Counted from the stretch's first letter, positions 24,628 through 34,351 are shown. The stretch: DNA of 64,000 bases from Paenibacillus brevis (GCF_018919145.1 NZ_JAHLQJ010000007.1:1-64000), one strand, 5' to 3'. A program made the numbers and translations. The notes: generated from the letters alone by a model not told the origin.

Positions 24628-25893
24628 TCAGGGCTGATGGGCAGGCTTTCGCGCAGCCTGTTCTTTTCTGCCTGATTCCCCCGCGCCGGCTTCGGGTTTG
24701 ACGAGGGTCAGCAGAAGAATCACGCCGATCAGCGATACCGTCCCGACGACGATGAATAAGGCCATATGCCCAGAACCTATCAATAAGGAAATGACTGGAG
24801 GCCCAAGAGACACGCCGATAAAGCGCATACTGCTGTAAATTGAAGTGATGGATCCGCGCAGTTTTTTCTCAATTCCTTCCGTAATTAAGGCGTCCGAGCT
24901 TGGGAGTACAATTCCGATGCCGACGCCGCACAGAATCAGACAAGCAATGACATAGTAAATATTATTGAACAGGCTGATTCCGAACAAAGAACCCGTGGCC
25001 AGCACTAGTCCGCCGACCCCGCACCATTTCATTAAGCGCTTGTCTTTGCCGATCCTTTTCCCGGTTAAATACGAGGCCAGGCACAAGGCAGCCAATGGGA
25101 TAGCCAGCACTAGTCCCTTGAGAATGCCTTCAAGCCCATGCTTTTTCTCTAATTGGTCGGATAAATAGAACAAAACGCCAAACAGCAGAAACATGCAGAT
25201 TCCACCGATGGCAAATATGGCGTACAGCCATCTGCCCTTTTCCTTAAAGACCTGCTTAATGGAGCTAATAAATTCCCGCAGCGGTTGTCCCGAATCCTTC
25301 CGTTCAGGCTCATGAACCAAAAATAAAACAAGCAATAGCGATAACACGCACAGAATCGGAATGGACAAAAAGGGAACATACCAAGCCCAGGCTCCGAGCA
25401 ACGCTCCCAGGATCGGACTAATGACCTTGCCAAAGGTGTTGGACGTCTCGATAATACCTAAGCTATGACTAACCTCATTGTCATCATCGAACATATCCCC
25501 CACGAGAGGGAGGACAATGGGAAACGCACCTGCAGCTCCGATTCCTTGAAGAACACGTCCCCCCAGTACGATCCAGTAGATGGACGCCCCGCCGCCGATC
25601 CAGGATGCAGCCCCTGCAACCCCGCCACCAATACCCGCTACAATCAGACTGGGGATAATGATCTTTTTTCTTCCCCACTTGTCTGAGAAATAGCCTGCGA
25701 TTGGAATGAGCAGGATCGCAACAACGGCATAGGCCGTAATCAGGAAGCTAACCTGTAATGAGGATATATGAATTTCCTTGGCAATCTGCGGCAAGATCGG
25801 AATGAGCATGGAATTGCCCAAGGTCATGATCAGTGGAATCGAGGCCAGTGCAGCCAAGTCCCCGGTTTTCTTGTTCTTCAATTTATGTACCAC
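24628..25893 (-). CDS. MFS transporter, drug/H+ antiporter type
   Basis: About 421 aa with 12 predicted helices. The N-terminal half has NSMLIPILPQIAKEI and the loop-2 motif GYFSDKWGRKKII; motif C-like text is GIGAAGAFPIVLPLVGD, as in 12-14 helix drug efflux pumps. A charged tail (EAGAGESGRKEQAARK) ends it. The start is uncertain: GTG at 25893 sits too close to GAAGG, and a TTG four codons in has better spacing. No regulator is adjacent. The substrate cannot be read from sequence. Confidence 0.8.
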   Translation of the reverse strand: MVHKLKNKKTGDLAALASIPLIMTLGNSMLIPILPQIAKEIHISSLQVSFLITAYAVVAILLIPIAGYFSDKWGRKKIIIPSLIVAGIGGGVAGAASWIGGGASIYWIVLGGRVLQGIGAAGAFPIVLPLVGDMFDDDNEVSHSLGIIETSNTFGKVISPILGALLGAWAWYVPFLSIPILCVLSLLLVLFLVHEPERKDSGQPLREFISSIKQVFKEKGRWLYAIFAIGGICMFLLFGVLFYLSDQLEKKHGLEGILKGLVLAIPLAALCLASYLTGKRIGKDKRLMKWCGVGGLVLATGSLFGISLFNNIYYVIACLILCGVGIGIVLPSSDALITEGIEKKLRGSITSIYSSMRFIGVSLGPPVISLLIGSGHMALFIVVGTVSLIGVILLLTLVKPEAGAGESGRKEQAARKPAHQP

Positions 25894-25964
25894 CCTTCAT
25901 CGCTTAGGAACAAATCCATCATAGCTAGTGTGGATGGTACAGAATAAAATATTCCCGGGATTTC

Positions 25965-28304
25965 TTACATGCGGTAAAGCCGTTCATCCGCTTCCTGCAT
26001 GAATCTGCTTGGTTCTCCCAGAGAGTAGATGTGCAGCAGATGCATCGCCCGGGTACAGGCGGTATAAAACAGCTTCCGCTCCGCTTCTCTCGTATAGCAG
26101 TCATTAGACCCGTTATAAATCAGAACCGCATCAAATTCTACTCCCTTTGCCAAGTAAGCGGGAATAATATGGATCCCCTTTTCAAAAGACAAGGTCGTCT
26201 TCTTGATTAGCTTGACTGGCAATACATCAGCAAGTGCTGCATAGGCCTGCTCGCTCTCTGCAGCCGTTTTGCAGATAACGGCAATGGATTCATAACCTTC
26301 TCCCCGAAGGTGCTCAATTTGCGACAACAATTGTCTATGCAAGTCATCAAGATTATTTACAAGCTTGACGACTGGCAATTCACCCTCCCGATTAAACGGA
26401 ATAATCTGATCTCCTCCAGGAATCATCGCACGAGTAAAATCAACGATCTGCCGGGTTGAACGGTAGCTTCGCAGCAGTGTGATCGACTCGCTGTCCTTCT
26501 CCCCATACAGCTCCGTCAGGCTTGCCGAGGCCTGCAGTACAGAGGCATGGGCATAGATGGCCTGATTCAAATCACCTAATGCCGTAAACCTCGCCCTAGG
26601 GAACAGCCGCTTCAGAAAATGCAGTTGAAAGGGCGAATAATCCTGCGCTTCATCAATAATGACATGACGAATCGAGGTATTGGAACGGAAACCCAGAAGC
26701 ATCTCCCTGAGGTATAGATAAGGAGTGGCATCCTCATAAAACAGCTCGCCATTTCCCATCTTTTGCAGAGTTAGCCTGGAAATATCCTCCCAACCCTTCG
26801 GAAGCGGCTCCGGGCTAAGCACCGCCATCAACTCAGGCTTTTGAAATAATTGCCGGTACAAGCGGTTCACGTCCACAAAGCGAAGGGATTTAACCCATCT
26901 GCGAAGCGGCTTCATTCGGTCGCTGATCATCATCTTCGCAAGGATCGCCTTCTCGTCCTCATAATCGCTGAATGATTGACCGCGCCGTCCCTGCTTGCGC
27001 CGCATCCGCTGAAAGGAGCGCTGATATTCATCCTTGTCCAGCAGTTGAATCTGCTCTTCCACCCAAGGCTCATTCTGCTCGTGCTTGCCGAATGCAGCGA
27101 GCTCCTTAAGCAGCCACTCCTTCAATAATTCGCAACGGTTCGCAAGACTTATGGACGGATCATAGGCGTAAAAAGCCTCTGCAATGGCTGCCGCACTAAC
27201 CACTTCTTTGCCTTGAAAGCGAAGCGGCTTAAACAGCATCTGTTCACGCTCCAAGAGCTGTTTATACCGGTTGATCGCCTCCAGAAAGTGCGTGGAGGAC
27301 TTATACTGAATGCCTTCAACACGCGCCGCGTAATCCGTATCGGCTAAATTGGACAGCACATATTCGATTTGAATGAACGGGTCCTCCAGTTGAACTTCCC
27401 TGCCAATCCGGTGTTCCAGGTACTCCTGAAATGTCGTTTGCAGCATATTTTCTTCTCCCAGCTCCGGAAGTACCGTAGATACATAGCTGTTAAACATCGG
27501 GTTCGGGGAAAATAGCAGCATTTGATCCGCAGTCAGACTACCCCGATGCTTGTATAGCAAGTAAGCTACCCGCTGCAAGGCCGCGGAGGTTTTACCGCTG
27601 CCAGCGGCACCCTGGACGATTAGCATCCGGGTCTTGTCATTGCGAATAATCATGTTCTGCTCACTTTGGATCGTTGCGACAATGCTCTTCATTTGCGCGT
27701 CCGAGCTGCGTCCAAGCACTTCCTGAAGCAGTTCGTCGCCGATCGTAACCCCCGTATCAAACATCACTCTTAACTGGTTGCCGCGAATAACAAACTGCCG
27801 CTTAAGGGACATCGTTCCTTCAATCCGTCCCGAGGGAGTCTGGTAAGAGGCCGGGCCAGGCACACTGTCATAGTATAAGTTCGAGATTGGCGCCCGCCAG
27901 TCATAAATCAGAAACTGCTCGTCACCGTCTTCGAGAAGAGAGGCAATGCCAAGATAAACAGCTTCCGGAGCGTCTCCTTCTTCGGCAAAGTCAATTCGGC
28001 CAAAATAAGGGGATTGCTTCAGTTTCCTCATCTTGCCCAATGCGGCTGAGGCATGCTGATGACTCTTCTCGCGTTCGGACAAGACCTGTGACTGTTGCCG
28101 CAGACTTGTCGAGGTCTCCCCGACATCATCGGCTTCGCTGAAGTTCACGGTTACTTCATCCCAGAAATCCTTCCGCATCTCCACAACATCTCCGCGAACC
28201 GAGCCAACCTCCTGCTCCAGCATAGCTATTCTTGAAGTAATTACGCTATGCACTCTCTCTACTCTCTGCTGTTCCTCAAGCCAAGCCTGATCCTTAACGT
28301 TCAT
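25965..28304 (-). CDS. helD: RNA polymerase recycling motor HelD
   Basis: A 779-aa UvrD/Rep-like superfamily 1 ATPase. Walker A is QGAAGSGKTSAALQRVAYLL (about residues 232-251), Walker B is HVIIDEAQDYSPFQL, and GDLNQAIYAH and LLRSYRST are helicase motifs III and IV. The N-terminal 90 residues form the coiled-coil that enters RNA polymerase (LEEQQRVERVHSVITSRI). Length and layout fit B. subtilis HelD (YvgS), which frees stalled RNA polymerase from DNA. The ribosome site is GGGGTGATCAA. The preceding aromatic acid exporter gene is only 21 bases upstream. Confidence 0.88.
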   Translation of the reverse strand: MNVKDQAWLEEQQRVERVHSVITSRIAMLEQEVGSVRGDVVEMRKDFWDEVTVNFSEADDVGETSTSLRQQSQVLSEREKSHQHASAALGKMRKLKQSPYFGRIDFAEEGDAPEAVYLGIASLLEDGDEQFLIYDWRAPISNLYYDSVPGPASYQTPSGRIEGTMSLKRQFVIRGNQLRVMFDTGVTIGDELLQEVLGRSSDAQMKSIVATIQSEQNMIIRNDKTRMLIVQGAAGSGKTSAALQRVAYLLYKHRGSLTADQMLLFSPNPMFNSYVSTVLPELGEENMLQTTFQEYLEHRIGREVQLEDPFIQIEYVLSNLADTDYAARVEGIQYKSSTHFLEAINRYKQLLEREQMLFKPLRFQGKEVVSAAAIAEAFYAYDPSISLANRCELLKEWLLKELAAFGKHEQNEPWVEEQIQLLDKDEYQRSFQRMRRKQGRRGQSFSDYEDEKAILAKMMISDRMKPLRRWVKSLRFVDVNRLYRQLFQKPELMAVLSPEPLPKGWEDISRLTLQKMGNGELFYEDATPYLYLREMLLGFRSNTSIRHVIIDEAQDYSPFQLHFLKRLFPRARFTALGDLNQAIYAHASVLQASASLTELYGEKDSESITLLRSYRSTRQIVDFTRAMIPGGDQIIPFNREGELPVVKLVNNLDDLHRQLLSQIEHLRGEGYESIAVICKTAAESEQAYAALADVLPVKLIKKTTLSFEKGIHIIPAYLAKGVEFDAVLIYNGSNDCYTREAERKLFYTACTRAMHLLHIYSLGEPSRFMQEADERLYRM

Positions 28305-28325
28305 TTGATCACCCCGTTGTAGAGC

Positions 28326-29348
28326 TTAATTAACATCTGCGGCTGAACGATGGTCCGCCAACCGGTTTAATCTTTCCAACTGATATCCATACTCATACAT
28401 TTCCGCGGAGACGATCGTAAGCCGCAGGAAATCCTCTTGCTGTCCTTCGTATTTGTCAAGCAATCCGCGTAAAAACTGGTCGTTATCCTGTTCGAATTTT
28501 TCGCCTTCAAGCAGGTTTGGCTTCAGCTTATCATCGAATTTCAGCATGATATGCTCATGAAATTTAATCAACCGCTCCAGGTGCGCATCGAAGTCTTCAT
28601 TGATCTCCGGGGTTCGCTGCGCCTGGAAATAATGTGCTTCCACCGCATCCAGTACATTGTAGCCCTTCCTTAGGGTTCTAAGCATCTGCTTGTACACCAC
28701 CAGCTGCCGGCTATCGCTGAACTTCGGGCTTTTTAGCTTCTTCTGATCCTCTTCCATCAGCTTGTATTTGTCAGCCAGTGAATTAATCTGATCCTCCAGC
28801 GAACGCTTTTCACTGCGAAACACCGTTTCCTTAATCTCGTCAGACACGGCGGTCCGCAGCAACAATGACAAATGATCAAAGGTCTCGCGAATCTGATTGG
28901 TGTATTGGACATGAGGCTTGGGCGGAAACACCAGCAGATTAATAATAAACGCGGAGACAATGCCGATCAGACTGAGCGCAAAACGGTTCAGGGCAAATTC
29001 CCATTGCCCGGAAGCTTCCATCACGGCGATAACGGTAACCAGCGTAATGCCGATCGTCTCTCCCATTTTCAACTGCAAACAAATCATAATGACAATGATG
29101 CATACAAGCCCCACCGCAATGGGCTCATTGGAGAAAATCATGCCGCCAAGCATCGCGAGGATAGCTCCCAGAGTGTTCGTCTGAAGCTGGTCCATTAAAT
29201 ATCTCCAGGATTTATAGATAGAAGGTTGCATAGCAAATATGGCAGCAACAGCCGCGATGACCGGCGAAGATAACTGGAACCAGCTCACCGCATAGAGAGC
29301 AAGGGTCACGGCTAAACCCGTTTTCAGCATTCTGGCACCAAATGTCAC
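28326..29348 (-). CDS. Aromatic acid exporter (ArAE) family membrane protein
   Basis: A 340-aa protein with six N-terminal membrane helices (residues 8-160) and a charged cytoplasmic helical domain (residues 165-335). This is the layout of the ArAE/DUF939 proteins such as YqjA and YgaE of Bacillus. The motifs ALYAVSWFQLSSPVIAAVAA and MQPSIYKSWRYLMDQLQTN are typical. GTG ending at 29348 has AGGAGG 8 bases upstream. The substrate is unknown. Confidence 0.8.
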   Translation of the reverse strand: MTFGARMLKTGLAVTLALYAVSWFQLSSPVIAAVAAIFAMQPSIYKSWRYLMDQLQTNTLGAILAMLGGMIFSNEPIAVGLVCIIVIMICLQLKMGETIGITLVTVIAVMEASGQWEFALNRFALSLIGIVSAFIINLLVFPPKPHVQYTNQIRETFDHLSLLLRTAVSDEIKETVFRSEKRSLEDQINSLADKYKLMEEDQKKLKSPKFSDSRQLVVYKQMLRTLRKGYNVLDAVEAHYFQAQRTPEINEDFDAHLERLIKFHEHIMLKFDDKLKPNLLEGEKFEQDNDQFLRGLLDKYEGQQEDFLRLTIVSAEMYEYGYQLERLNRLADHRSAADVN

Positions 29349-29476
29349 ATCTCATTCCTCCTGTTTACAGTCCATGCTCCTTGTTATTTTTACCCGAAAT
29401 GATAAGAAACGGCTCATTATGGTCAACAATAAGAGATGAAACCCAATCATTCTAACTGAAGAGGTGAAGAAAGTCC

Positions 29477-29995
29477 ATGAATTTACTAGGCAAGCTGACA
29501 CTCCTGTCCATCGTGACTCTCAGTCTCGCCGCTGCTCCCGCCGCGGTACAGGTATCCGCTTCAGGCGAATGGAAGCCGGCAGCCGAGACAAGCCAGGACG
29601 GCAAGAAGCAGGAGCATCCTCACAAGCACGGCCATCACCGCCCGGTTCACGGAGGGCATATTGTGAAGGATACCGCCGATTTGCTCGGAATCAAGCCGCA
29701 AGCGCTGGTGGAAGAGCTTAAGCAAGGCAAGACACTGCTTGAGATCGTTCAGTCGAGCAAAGGGTGGACTGAGGAGCAGTATGTCCAGAAGCTAACCGAA
29801 TCGGCTGACAGTCATATTGCCAAGGCTCAGGCCGAAGGCAAGCTCAGTGCGGAGGAGGCGGCGCGCATGAAGGAACGCCTCCCAGGCAAACTTAAGCGGA
29901 TCATTAACCGAACCTGGGATCAAACAGCACCCGGCCACCCTGCTCTGGACTACAAGCAAAACCAGATCAACTGGACAGATCCGCAGCAGAAATAG
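29477..29995 (+). CDS. Secreted histidine-rich protein
   Basis: A 172-aa protein. The signal peptide covers residues 1-29 (LLSIVTLSLAAAPAAVQVSA). A His-rich patch (EHPHKHGHHRPVHGGH, about residues 47-62) could bind metal ions. Next come two short helical repeats, LLGIKPQALVEELKQGKTLL and a second half with TEEQYVQKLTESADSHI, of the kind found in Paenibacillus and Bacillus secreted proteins of unknown role. It stands alone. Confidence 0.7.
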   Translation: MNLLGKLTLLSIVTLSLAAAPAAVQVSASGEWKPAAETSQDGKKQEHPHKHGHHRPVHGGHIVKDTADLLGIKPQALVEELKQGKTLLEIVQSSKGWTEEQYVQKLTESADSHIAKAQAEGKLSAEEAARMKERLPGKLKRIINRTWDQTAPGHPALDYKQNQINWTDPQQK

Positions 29996-30005
29996 AACAA
30001 CGCAA

Positions 30006-30038
30006 AGGAGCTCCTCCGCAGTTCTCGGGGGAGCTCCT
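30006..30038. terminator. Hairpin after the histidine-rich protein gene
   Basis: AGGAGCTCC and GGAGCTCCT form a 9-bp stem with a 15-base loop, between convergent stops at 29995 and 30068. There is no T-run, so it may act weakly. Confidence 0.45.
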
Positions 30039-30067
30039 GCCATCATCGCGGAGCGTATCTCATCCGC

Positions 30068-31165
30068 TTAGGACGTTCCGTTGTCCTGTTCAGGAGATGA
30101 CGATGCCTTCTTGAATAGCACCCGGCGATCAGGAGCATTCACCGGCACTTCCAGAATGTCCAGCAGGAACATGAAGATCGGCACCCCGACAATCAGTCCC
30201 CACACGCCGAAGAAATGCTCTGACACCAGCAGGATCATAAAGGTATAAAAGATAGGCAGATGGGTTTTGTTCGACATCAGCTTCGGGTTTAAAATATAAG
30301 CTTCAACCGCATGAACGACTGCGACCATGACCAGAACATAGATGATTTTAACCAGTCCGCCGATCTTAAAGGCAATCGCACATAACGGAATTAATGAAAT
30401 GACAACCCCCATAACCGGGATGAGACCCAAGAGGAAAATCATAATGGCCAATGCAATCAGATTGGGGAAACCGAAAATCCATAGGAATGTAGTAGAGAGC
30501 GCTGCATTAACAAGCGCAATCAGGAACTGAACCTCAATGACCTTCCCGAAGGAATGTACAAACTTCTTCCCAAAGTACTCCAGCTCAAGGAACAAACCGG
30601 ACAGACGGCTTTCTTTGAACTTTGACGTAAAGTTCGTAACCTTTTCCTTCTCCAGAAGCAGGAATAAGCTAAGAATGATGGCCACGAACAGATTAAGGCT
30701 CCATTCACCGATATTTGTCAACGTACTCAGAAGGAAGGTAAAGCCTTTATCAATATAAGATGACAAGTCGATATCCTTTAAAGAATCTACAAGGAAATTA
30801 AGCAGGATATTATCCGGCAGATTGGTCGGGGGATTATCGTAGAAGGAAATGACCTGATTGACCAGGTCGGTCAGCTCTGTAATGAATACAGGCAAGTAAT
30901 AGTATATGGCCGTAACAAGAAGCGAAATCATAATGGCGTAAATAAGTAATACGACGATGACCGAATTAATCCGGAATAGTCTGTTCACATTGCGAACAAT
31001 AAAATTATGGAGACGGTTGATCAGGTAAGTCAGGATAAACGTAATCAGAAACAGATTAAGCATACTGCGGGAATAGTACAGGATAATGATGGCAAATACC
31101 AATGCGATCACTCGGCGAAAGCCCGGCATTTGGAATAACTCTCTGAAGAAGGCCATTAAGAACAA
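30068..31165 (-). CDS. AI-2E family transporter (YtvI/YueF-like permease)
   Basis: A 365-aa protein with about eight membrane helices and the family end motif VWGLIVGVPIFMFLLDILE. The Gly/Pro-rich SLIPLCAIAFKIGG and PKLMSNKTHLPIFYTF segments are typical of this exporter family. Members include the E. coli TqsA and Na+/H+ antiporter-like Bacillus proteins, so the substrate is open. TTG at 31165 has AAGGA upstream; ATG three codons in is the alternative. Confidence 0.8.
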   Translation of the reverse strand: MFLMAFFRELFQMPGFRRVIALVFAIIILYYSRSMLNLFLITFILTYLINRLHNFIVRNVNRLFRINSVIVVLLIYAIMISLLVTAIYYYLPVFITELTDLVNQVISFYDNPPTNLPDNILLNFLVDSLKDIDLSSYIDKGFTFLLSTLTNIGEWSLNLFVAIILSLFLLLEKEKVTNFTSKFKESRLSGLFLELEYFGKKFVHSFGKVIEVQFLIALVNAALSTTFLWIFGFPNLIALAIMIFLLGLIPVMGVVISLIPLCAIAFKIGGLVKIIYVLVMVAVVHAVEAYILNPKLMSNKTHLPIFYTFMILLVSEHFFGVWGLIVGVPIFMFLLDILEVPVNAPDRRVLFKKASSSPEQDNGTS

Positions 31166-31338
31166 CTCGCTTCCTTGTCAAACTTTTGCTTGATTGCTGC
31201 CTACTAAATCATCTTACGCGAGCCAGCTTCATAAAAGCAAGCAAGACCGCTTATTTTTCCTTGGATAATCTGTTAAAGGCCCCTCCATCCAATTCAATGC
31301 GTTAAAGCTTCACCCTTGCTTCACTTGCCAGCAAGCTC

Positions 31339-31367
31339 TTGCCATCCTTTGCACATAAGACTATAAT
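31339..31367 (+). promoter_or_regulatory. Sigma-A promoter of the T-box leader
   Basis: TTGCCA (31339-31344) and a perfect TATAAT (31362-31367) are 17 bases apart. The predicted start is near 31374, giving a leader of about 310 bases before the DAHP synthase gene. Confidence 0.75.
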
Positions 31368-31404
31368 CTCGAATAAATTACGTAATGAGTACAGCAATAA
31401 TGAC

Positions 31405-31646
31405 CATGACGGAGAAAAGTACGCAGATGCGTCCAGACAGGGACGGCGGTGCCGCAGATTGAGAGCACCCCGATGGAGCCGCACTGCCGAAGTTCACTCC
31501 CGAGTCGAGCCCTGAACGTCCATATCGGTCCATTAGGGAGCTCCGGCCGCACGCCGTTATCCGTGTCTCGAGCTGAGTAACTGAAAGGTTGTCTAACAAG
31601 GGTGGTACCGCGGTAACCCCGTCCCTTGAGAGACAACCTTTTTTTG
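31405..31646 (+). promoter_or_regulatory. T-box riboswitch controlling DAHP synthase, probably tRNA-Phe
   Basis: The diagnostic T-box AAGGGTGGTACCGCGG lies at 31598-31613. It is embedded between AAAGGTTGTCT (31584-31594) and AGACAACCTTTTTTT (31631-31645), which form the terminator. Uncharged tRNA pairs with TGGT in the antiterminator; its T calls for a discriminator A, as in tRNA-Phe and tRNA-Tyr but not tRNA-Trp. In Stem I, GAAG is followed by TTC then ACTCCCGAG, placing a Phe codon where the specifier is expected. Amino-acid starvation would turn on the gene. The specifier call is by eye and less certain than the T-box itself. Confidence 0.85.
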
Positions 31647-31683
31647 TACATCGGCACTACTATATGCAAAGGGGATAGAAGCA

Positions 31684-32757
31684 ATGGCAGAAGCGTTGGA
31701 TCAACTGCGGGAGCAACTGAACGGAATCAATTTCGAATTACTGAGACTGCTCAATGAAAGAGCGAGCATTGTTCGTGAAATCGGAGAGATCAAAGAAAAG
31801 CAAGGCGTGCCGAAATTCGATCCTGTACGGGAGCGGGCTATGCTGGAAGAACTGACTCAGGTTAACCCCGGCCCGTTCAAGGATGCCGAGATCAGACATC
31901 TTTTTAAGGAAATTTTCAAGGCGTCGCTGAACCTTCAGGAGGAAGACCATAAGCAGCAATTGCTGGTTAGCCGCAAGAAGCAGCCAAAGAATACGGTTAT
32001 TGATTTGAAGGGAACCTGCGTTGGAGGCGACACACAGGTTATAGTCGCGGGGCCTTGCTCGGTGGAATCCTATGACCAGCTTCGCACGGTCGCGGCTGCC
32101 TTGAAGCAGGCAGGGATCAAGATCATGCGCGGCGGGGCCTTCAAGCCGAGAACCTCCCCTTATGACTTCCAGGGGCTGGGCGTAGAGGGACTTAAGATGC
32201 TGAAGGAAGTGGCAGATGAGTTCGGGCTTATCACGATCAGTGAAATTGTGCATCCGGACCATATGGAGCTGGCAGAGCAATATATCGATGTCATTCAGAT
32301 CGGTGCGAGAAACATGCAGAACTTCGAGCTGCTTAAGGCAGCCGGAGAAGCCAAAATCCCCGTTCTGCTTAAACGGGGAATTGCAGCTACGCTGGAGGAA
32401 TTCGTTCACGCCGCTGAATATATCGTCGTGAAGGGAAATACGAAAGTCATGCTGATTGAGCGGGGCATCCGCACTTACGAGAAGTGGACACGAAACACGC
32501 TGGATATCTCCGCCGTCCCGCTGCTCAAGCAGGAGACCCATCTGCCGGTGATGGTAGATATTAGTCATTCCACCGGGCGAAAGGATATCCTCCTGCCTTG
32601 TGCGAAAGCGGCTCTTGCAGCGGGCGCGGACGGCCTCATGGTAGAGGTGCACCCCGACCCGCAGACTGCGTTGTCCGATGCCGCACAGCAGCTGGATATT
32701 CCGCAGTTTGAGCAGTTATGGAGCGGGATACTCAACTCTGGGCTTTTCCATCAATAA
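31684..32757 (+). CDS. aroA: Bifunctional chorismate mutase / 3-deoxy-7-phosphoheptulonate synthase
   Basis: A 357-aa fusion of the Bacillus AroA(G) type. Residues 1-90 form an AroQ-class chorismate mutase ([19 protein letters not shown]). Residues 95-357 form DAHP synthase with [26 protein letters not shown] and [10 protein letters not shown]. It makes the first step of the shikimate pathway, and the mutase part usually acts as the regulatory site sensing chorismate or prephenate. Expression is controlled by the T-box upstream. The ribosome site is AAAGGGGATAGAA. The name aroA follows B. subtilis usage, not the E. coli EPSP synthase. Confidence 0.93.
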   Translation: MAEALDQLREQLNGINFELLRLLNERASIVREIGEIKEKQGVPKFDPVRERAMLEELTQVNPGPFKDAEIRHLFKEIFKASLNLQEEDHKQQLLVSRKKQPKNTVIDLKGTCVGGDTQVIVAGPCSVESYDQLRTVAAALKQAGIKIMRGGAFKPRTSPYDFQGLGVEGLKMLKEVADEFGLITISEIVHPDHMELAEQYIDVIQIGARNMQNFELLKAAGEAKIPVLLKRGIAATLEEFVHAAEYIVVKGNTKVMLIERGIRTYEKWTRNTLDISAVPLLKQETHLPVMVDISHSTGRKDILLPCAKAALAAGADGLMVEVHPDPQTALSDAAQQLDIPQFEQLWSGILNSGLFHQ

Positions 32758-32760
32758 AGA

Positions 32761-33837
32761 TCATCTGAAAGGTCTTACGCATACCGGCTTGGCTACTTCA
32801 GCAAAATAGCCTGTATAGGTCAGCTTCCCGCTGGCCGGGTCAATACGGAATAAAGTCAGATTGTTGCTGTCCCGGTTGGCGCAAATCAAATAATCGCCCT
32901 CCGGTGTCAGTGCAAAATGACGGGGATGCCCCCCTTCCGTCGATACATGCTGAACGAAGGACAATGCCCCGCTGGCCGGGTCAATGGCAAATTGCACGAT
33001 GCTGTCATGCCCGCGGTTGGACCCGTAAAGATAGCGTCCATCGTTAGACACTGCAATCTCGGCAGTCGTATTTTCACCTGAATAGCTGTCCGGCAAGGAG
33101 GACACTGTATTCACAGAGGTCAACTTGCCGGTCTCGGCTTCATACTCATAGGTGGTAATCGAGTTGCCTACTTCGTTAATGGAATACACATGCAGCCCAT
33201 CAGGATGATAGGCCAGGTGCCTAGGCCCTGATCCGGGCGGAGTTACGGCATCATAAGCGGGAGCCAGCTTGCCTTCCCCAGCTTCAACGGCATAGCTACG
33301 TACCCGATCCAGCCCTAGATCCGCTACCAGCAGAAAGCGGTCATCCGGGCTGAATTTGGCAGAGTGAGGGTGAGGACGGTCCTGACGGACAGGATCAGTT
33401 CCTTGCCCCTCATGCTGCTGTTCATCAGTTAATTTGCCTGCACTCCCTGTACCTGACAGTCTGATCAACCCGACATTTCCCCCGTGATATCCCGAGACTG
33501 CGGCGTACTCGCCGGAATGGTCAATCTCAATATGTGAGGTTGAAGGCTTGAGCGTCTTGATTCGGGTCAATTCTGTAAGTTTGCCTGTTTCGCTATCGAT
33601 CCGGAAGGACACAATCTCTCCGATCCGTTCTCCTCCCTCGGTTGTTTCGGAAATGGCATAGGCAAGACCTCTTCCTTCATCTAATCCAACAAAAGTCGGG
33701 TTCTTCATCCCGGACACCGCATCCAAACGGTTTAACGTCTCCTGTTCTTTATCCAGTTCGTATACATATACTCCGCTTTGCTCTGGATCGGCGTAGGAGC
33801 CTATGATGAGCAAGGTTCGATTTGGACTTAATTTCAT
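32761..33837 (-). CDS. Lactonase-family beta-propeller (6-phosphogluconolactonase-like)
   Basis: A 358-aa seven-bladed propeller of the Pgl/YkgB type. Repeated blade text includes FVGLDEGRGLAYAIS, HIEIDHSGEYAAVSGYHGG, PHPHSAKFSPDDRFLLVADL, GPRHLAYHPDGLHVY and HPRHFALTPEGDYLI. This family hydrolyses 6-phosphogluconolactone or other lactones; rpiA lies in the same window but not in the same operon. The start ATG ends at 33837 with AAGGAGG 10 bases upstream. It converges on the DAHP synthase gene with only 3 bases between the stops, and no terminator was seen there. Confidence 0.85.
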   Translation of the reverse strand: MKLSPNRTLLIIGSYADPEQSGVYVYELDKEQETLNRLDAVSGMKNPTFVGLDEGRGLAYAISETTEGGERIGEIVSFRIDSETGKLTELTRIKTLKPSTSHIEIDHSGEYAAVSGYHGGNVGLIRLSGTGSAGKLTDEQQHEGQGTDPVRQDRPHPHSAKFSPDDRFLLVADLGLDRVRSYAVEAGEGKLAPAYDAVTPPGSGPRHLAYHPDGLHVYSINEVGNSITTYEYEAETGKLTSVNTVSSLPDSYSGENTTAEIAVSNDGRYLYGSNRGHDSIVQFAIDPASGALSFVQHVSTEGGHPRHFALTPEGDYLICANRDSNNLTLFRIDPASGKLTYTGYFAEVAKPVCVRPFR

Positions 33838-33974
33838 GCTGAACATTCCTCCTTCTGCACTCCTGATTCAACCTCTATTTTTTCGTATATTCCCTGAAAA
33901 GTCCAGCGATCCCTCCCTAAATGATTAAAATTTAAAATTGTACCCCTACACAAAACCAGAAAAATATGTTATAC

Positions 33975-33988
33975 TGCAAGCGCTTCCA
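33975..33988 (+). promoter_or_regulatory. Weak CcpA cre-like palindrome
   Basis: TGCAAGCGCTTCCA differs from the cre consensus at two positions and sits just after a -10-like TATACT (33970-33975), 28 bases before the LytTR gene start. Carbon-catabolite control is possible but unproven. Confidence 0.35.
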
Positions 33989-34015
33989 CAACATCTTCTA
34001 AAGGGGGAATTTGGA

Positions 34016-34351
34016 ATGATGAATGTCGGACAGGAGAAGAATCATGTGTTCGATGTGTACGAGGATTTAGAGCCGCACGACACGTATTTCTTCAAGATTG
34101 GAGTCCAGGGATTGGTATGCTTCCACGGCAGATATTACAGCATAAAAAAGAGATTCTCCGCGGAACAAGTCTCCAAGCTCATCACAGACCCTTCGTTTTA
34201 CCGCATCAGCAGCAGTTGCTATGTGAATCTCTCCAAAATCTCCGAGATTCGAGAGAATGAGATTTTGTTCCGGGATCAAATCCACGGAATCAAAACCTTG
34301 CAGGTTCCAAGACGTAACCTGGAGGAGATCAAACGGCTGATTCCTGCTTAA
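34016..34351 (+). CDS. Stand-alone LytTR DNA-binding protein
   Basis: A 111-aa protein consisting almost only of a LytTR domain: KRFSAEQVSKLITDPSFYRI, SSCYVNLSKISEIRENEILF, and VPRRNLEEIKRLI. Most LytTR proteins carry a receiver or membrane sensor; this one has neither. The start at 34016 follows AAGGGGG by 8 bases; the frame upstream to 33938 lacks a ribosome site. The target genes are unknown; a cre-like site overlaps its promoter region. Confidence 0.75.
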   Translation: MMNVGQEKNHVFDVYEDLEPHDTYFFKIGVQGLVCFHGRYYSIKKRFSAEQVSKLITDPSFYRISSSCYVNLSKISEIRENEILFRDQIHGIKTLQVPRRNLEEIKRLIPA

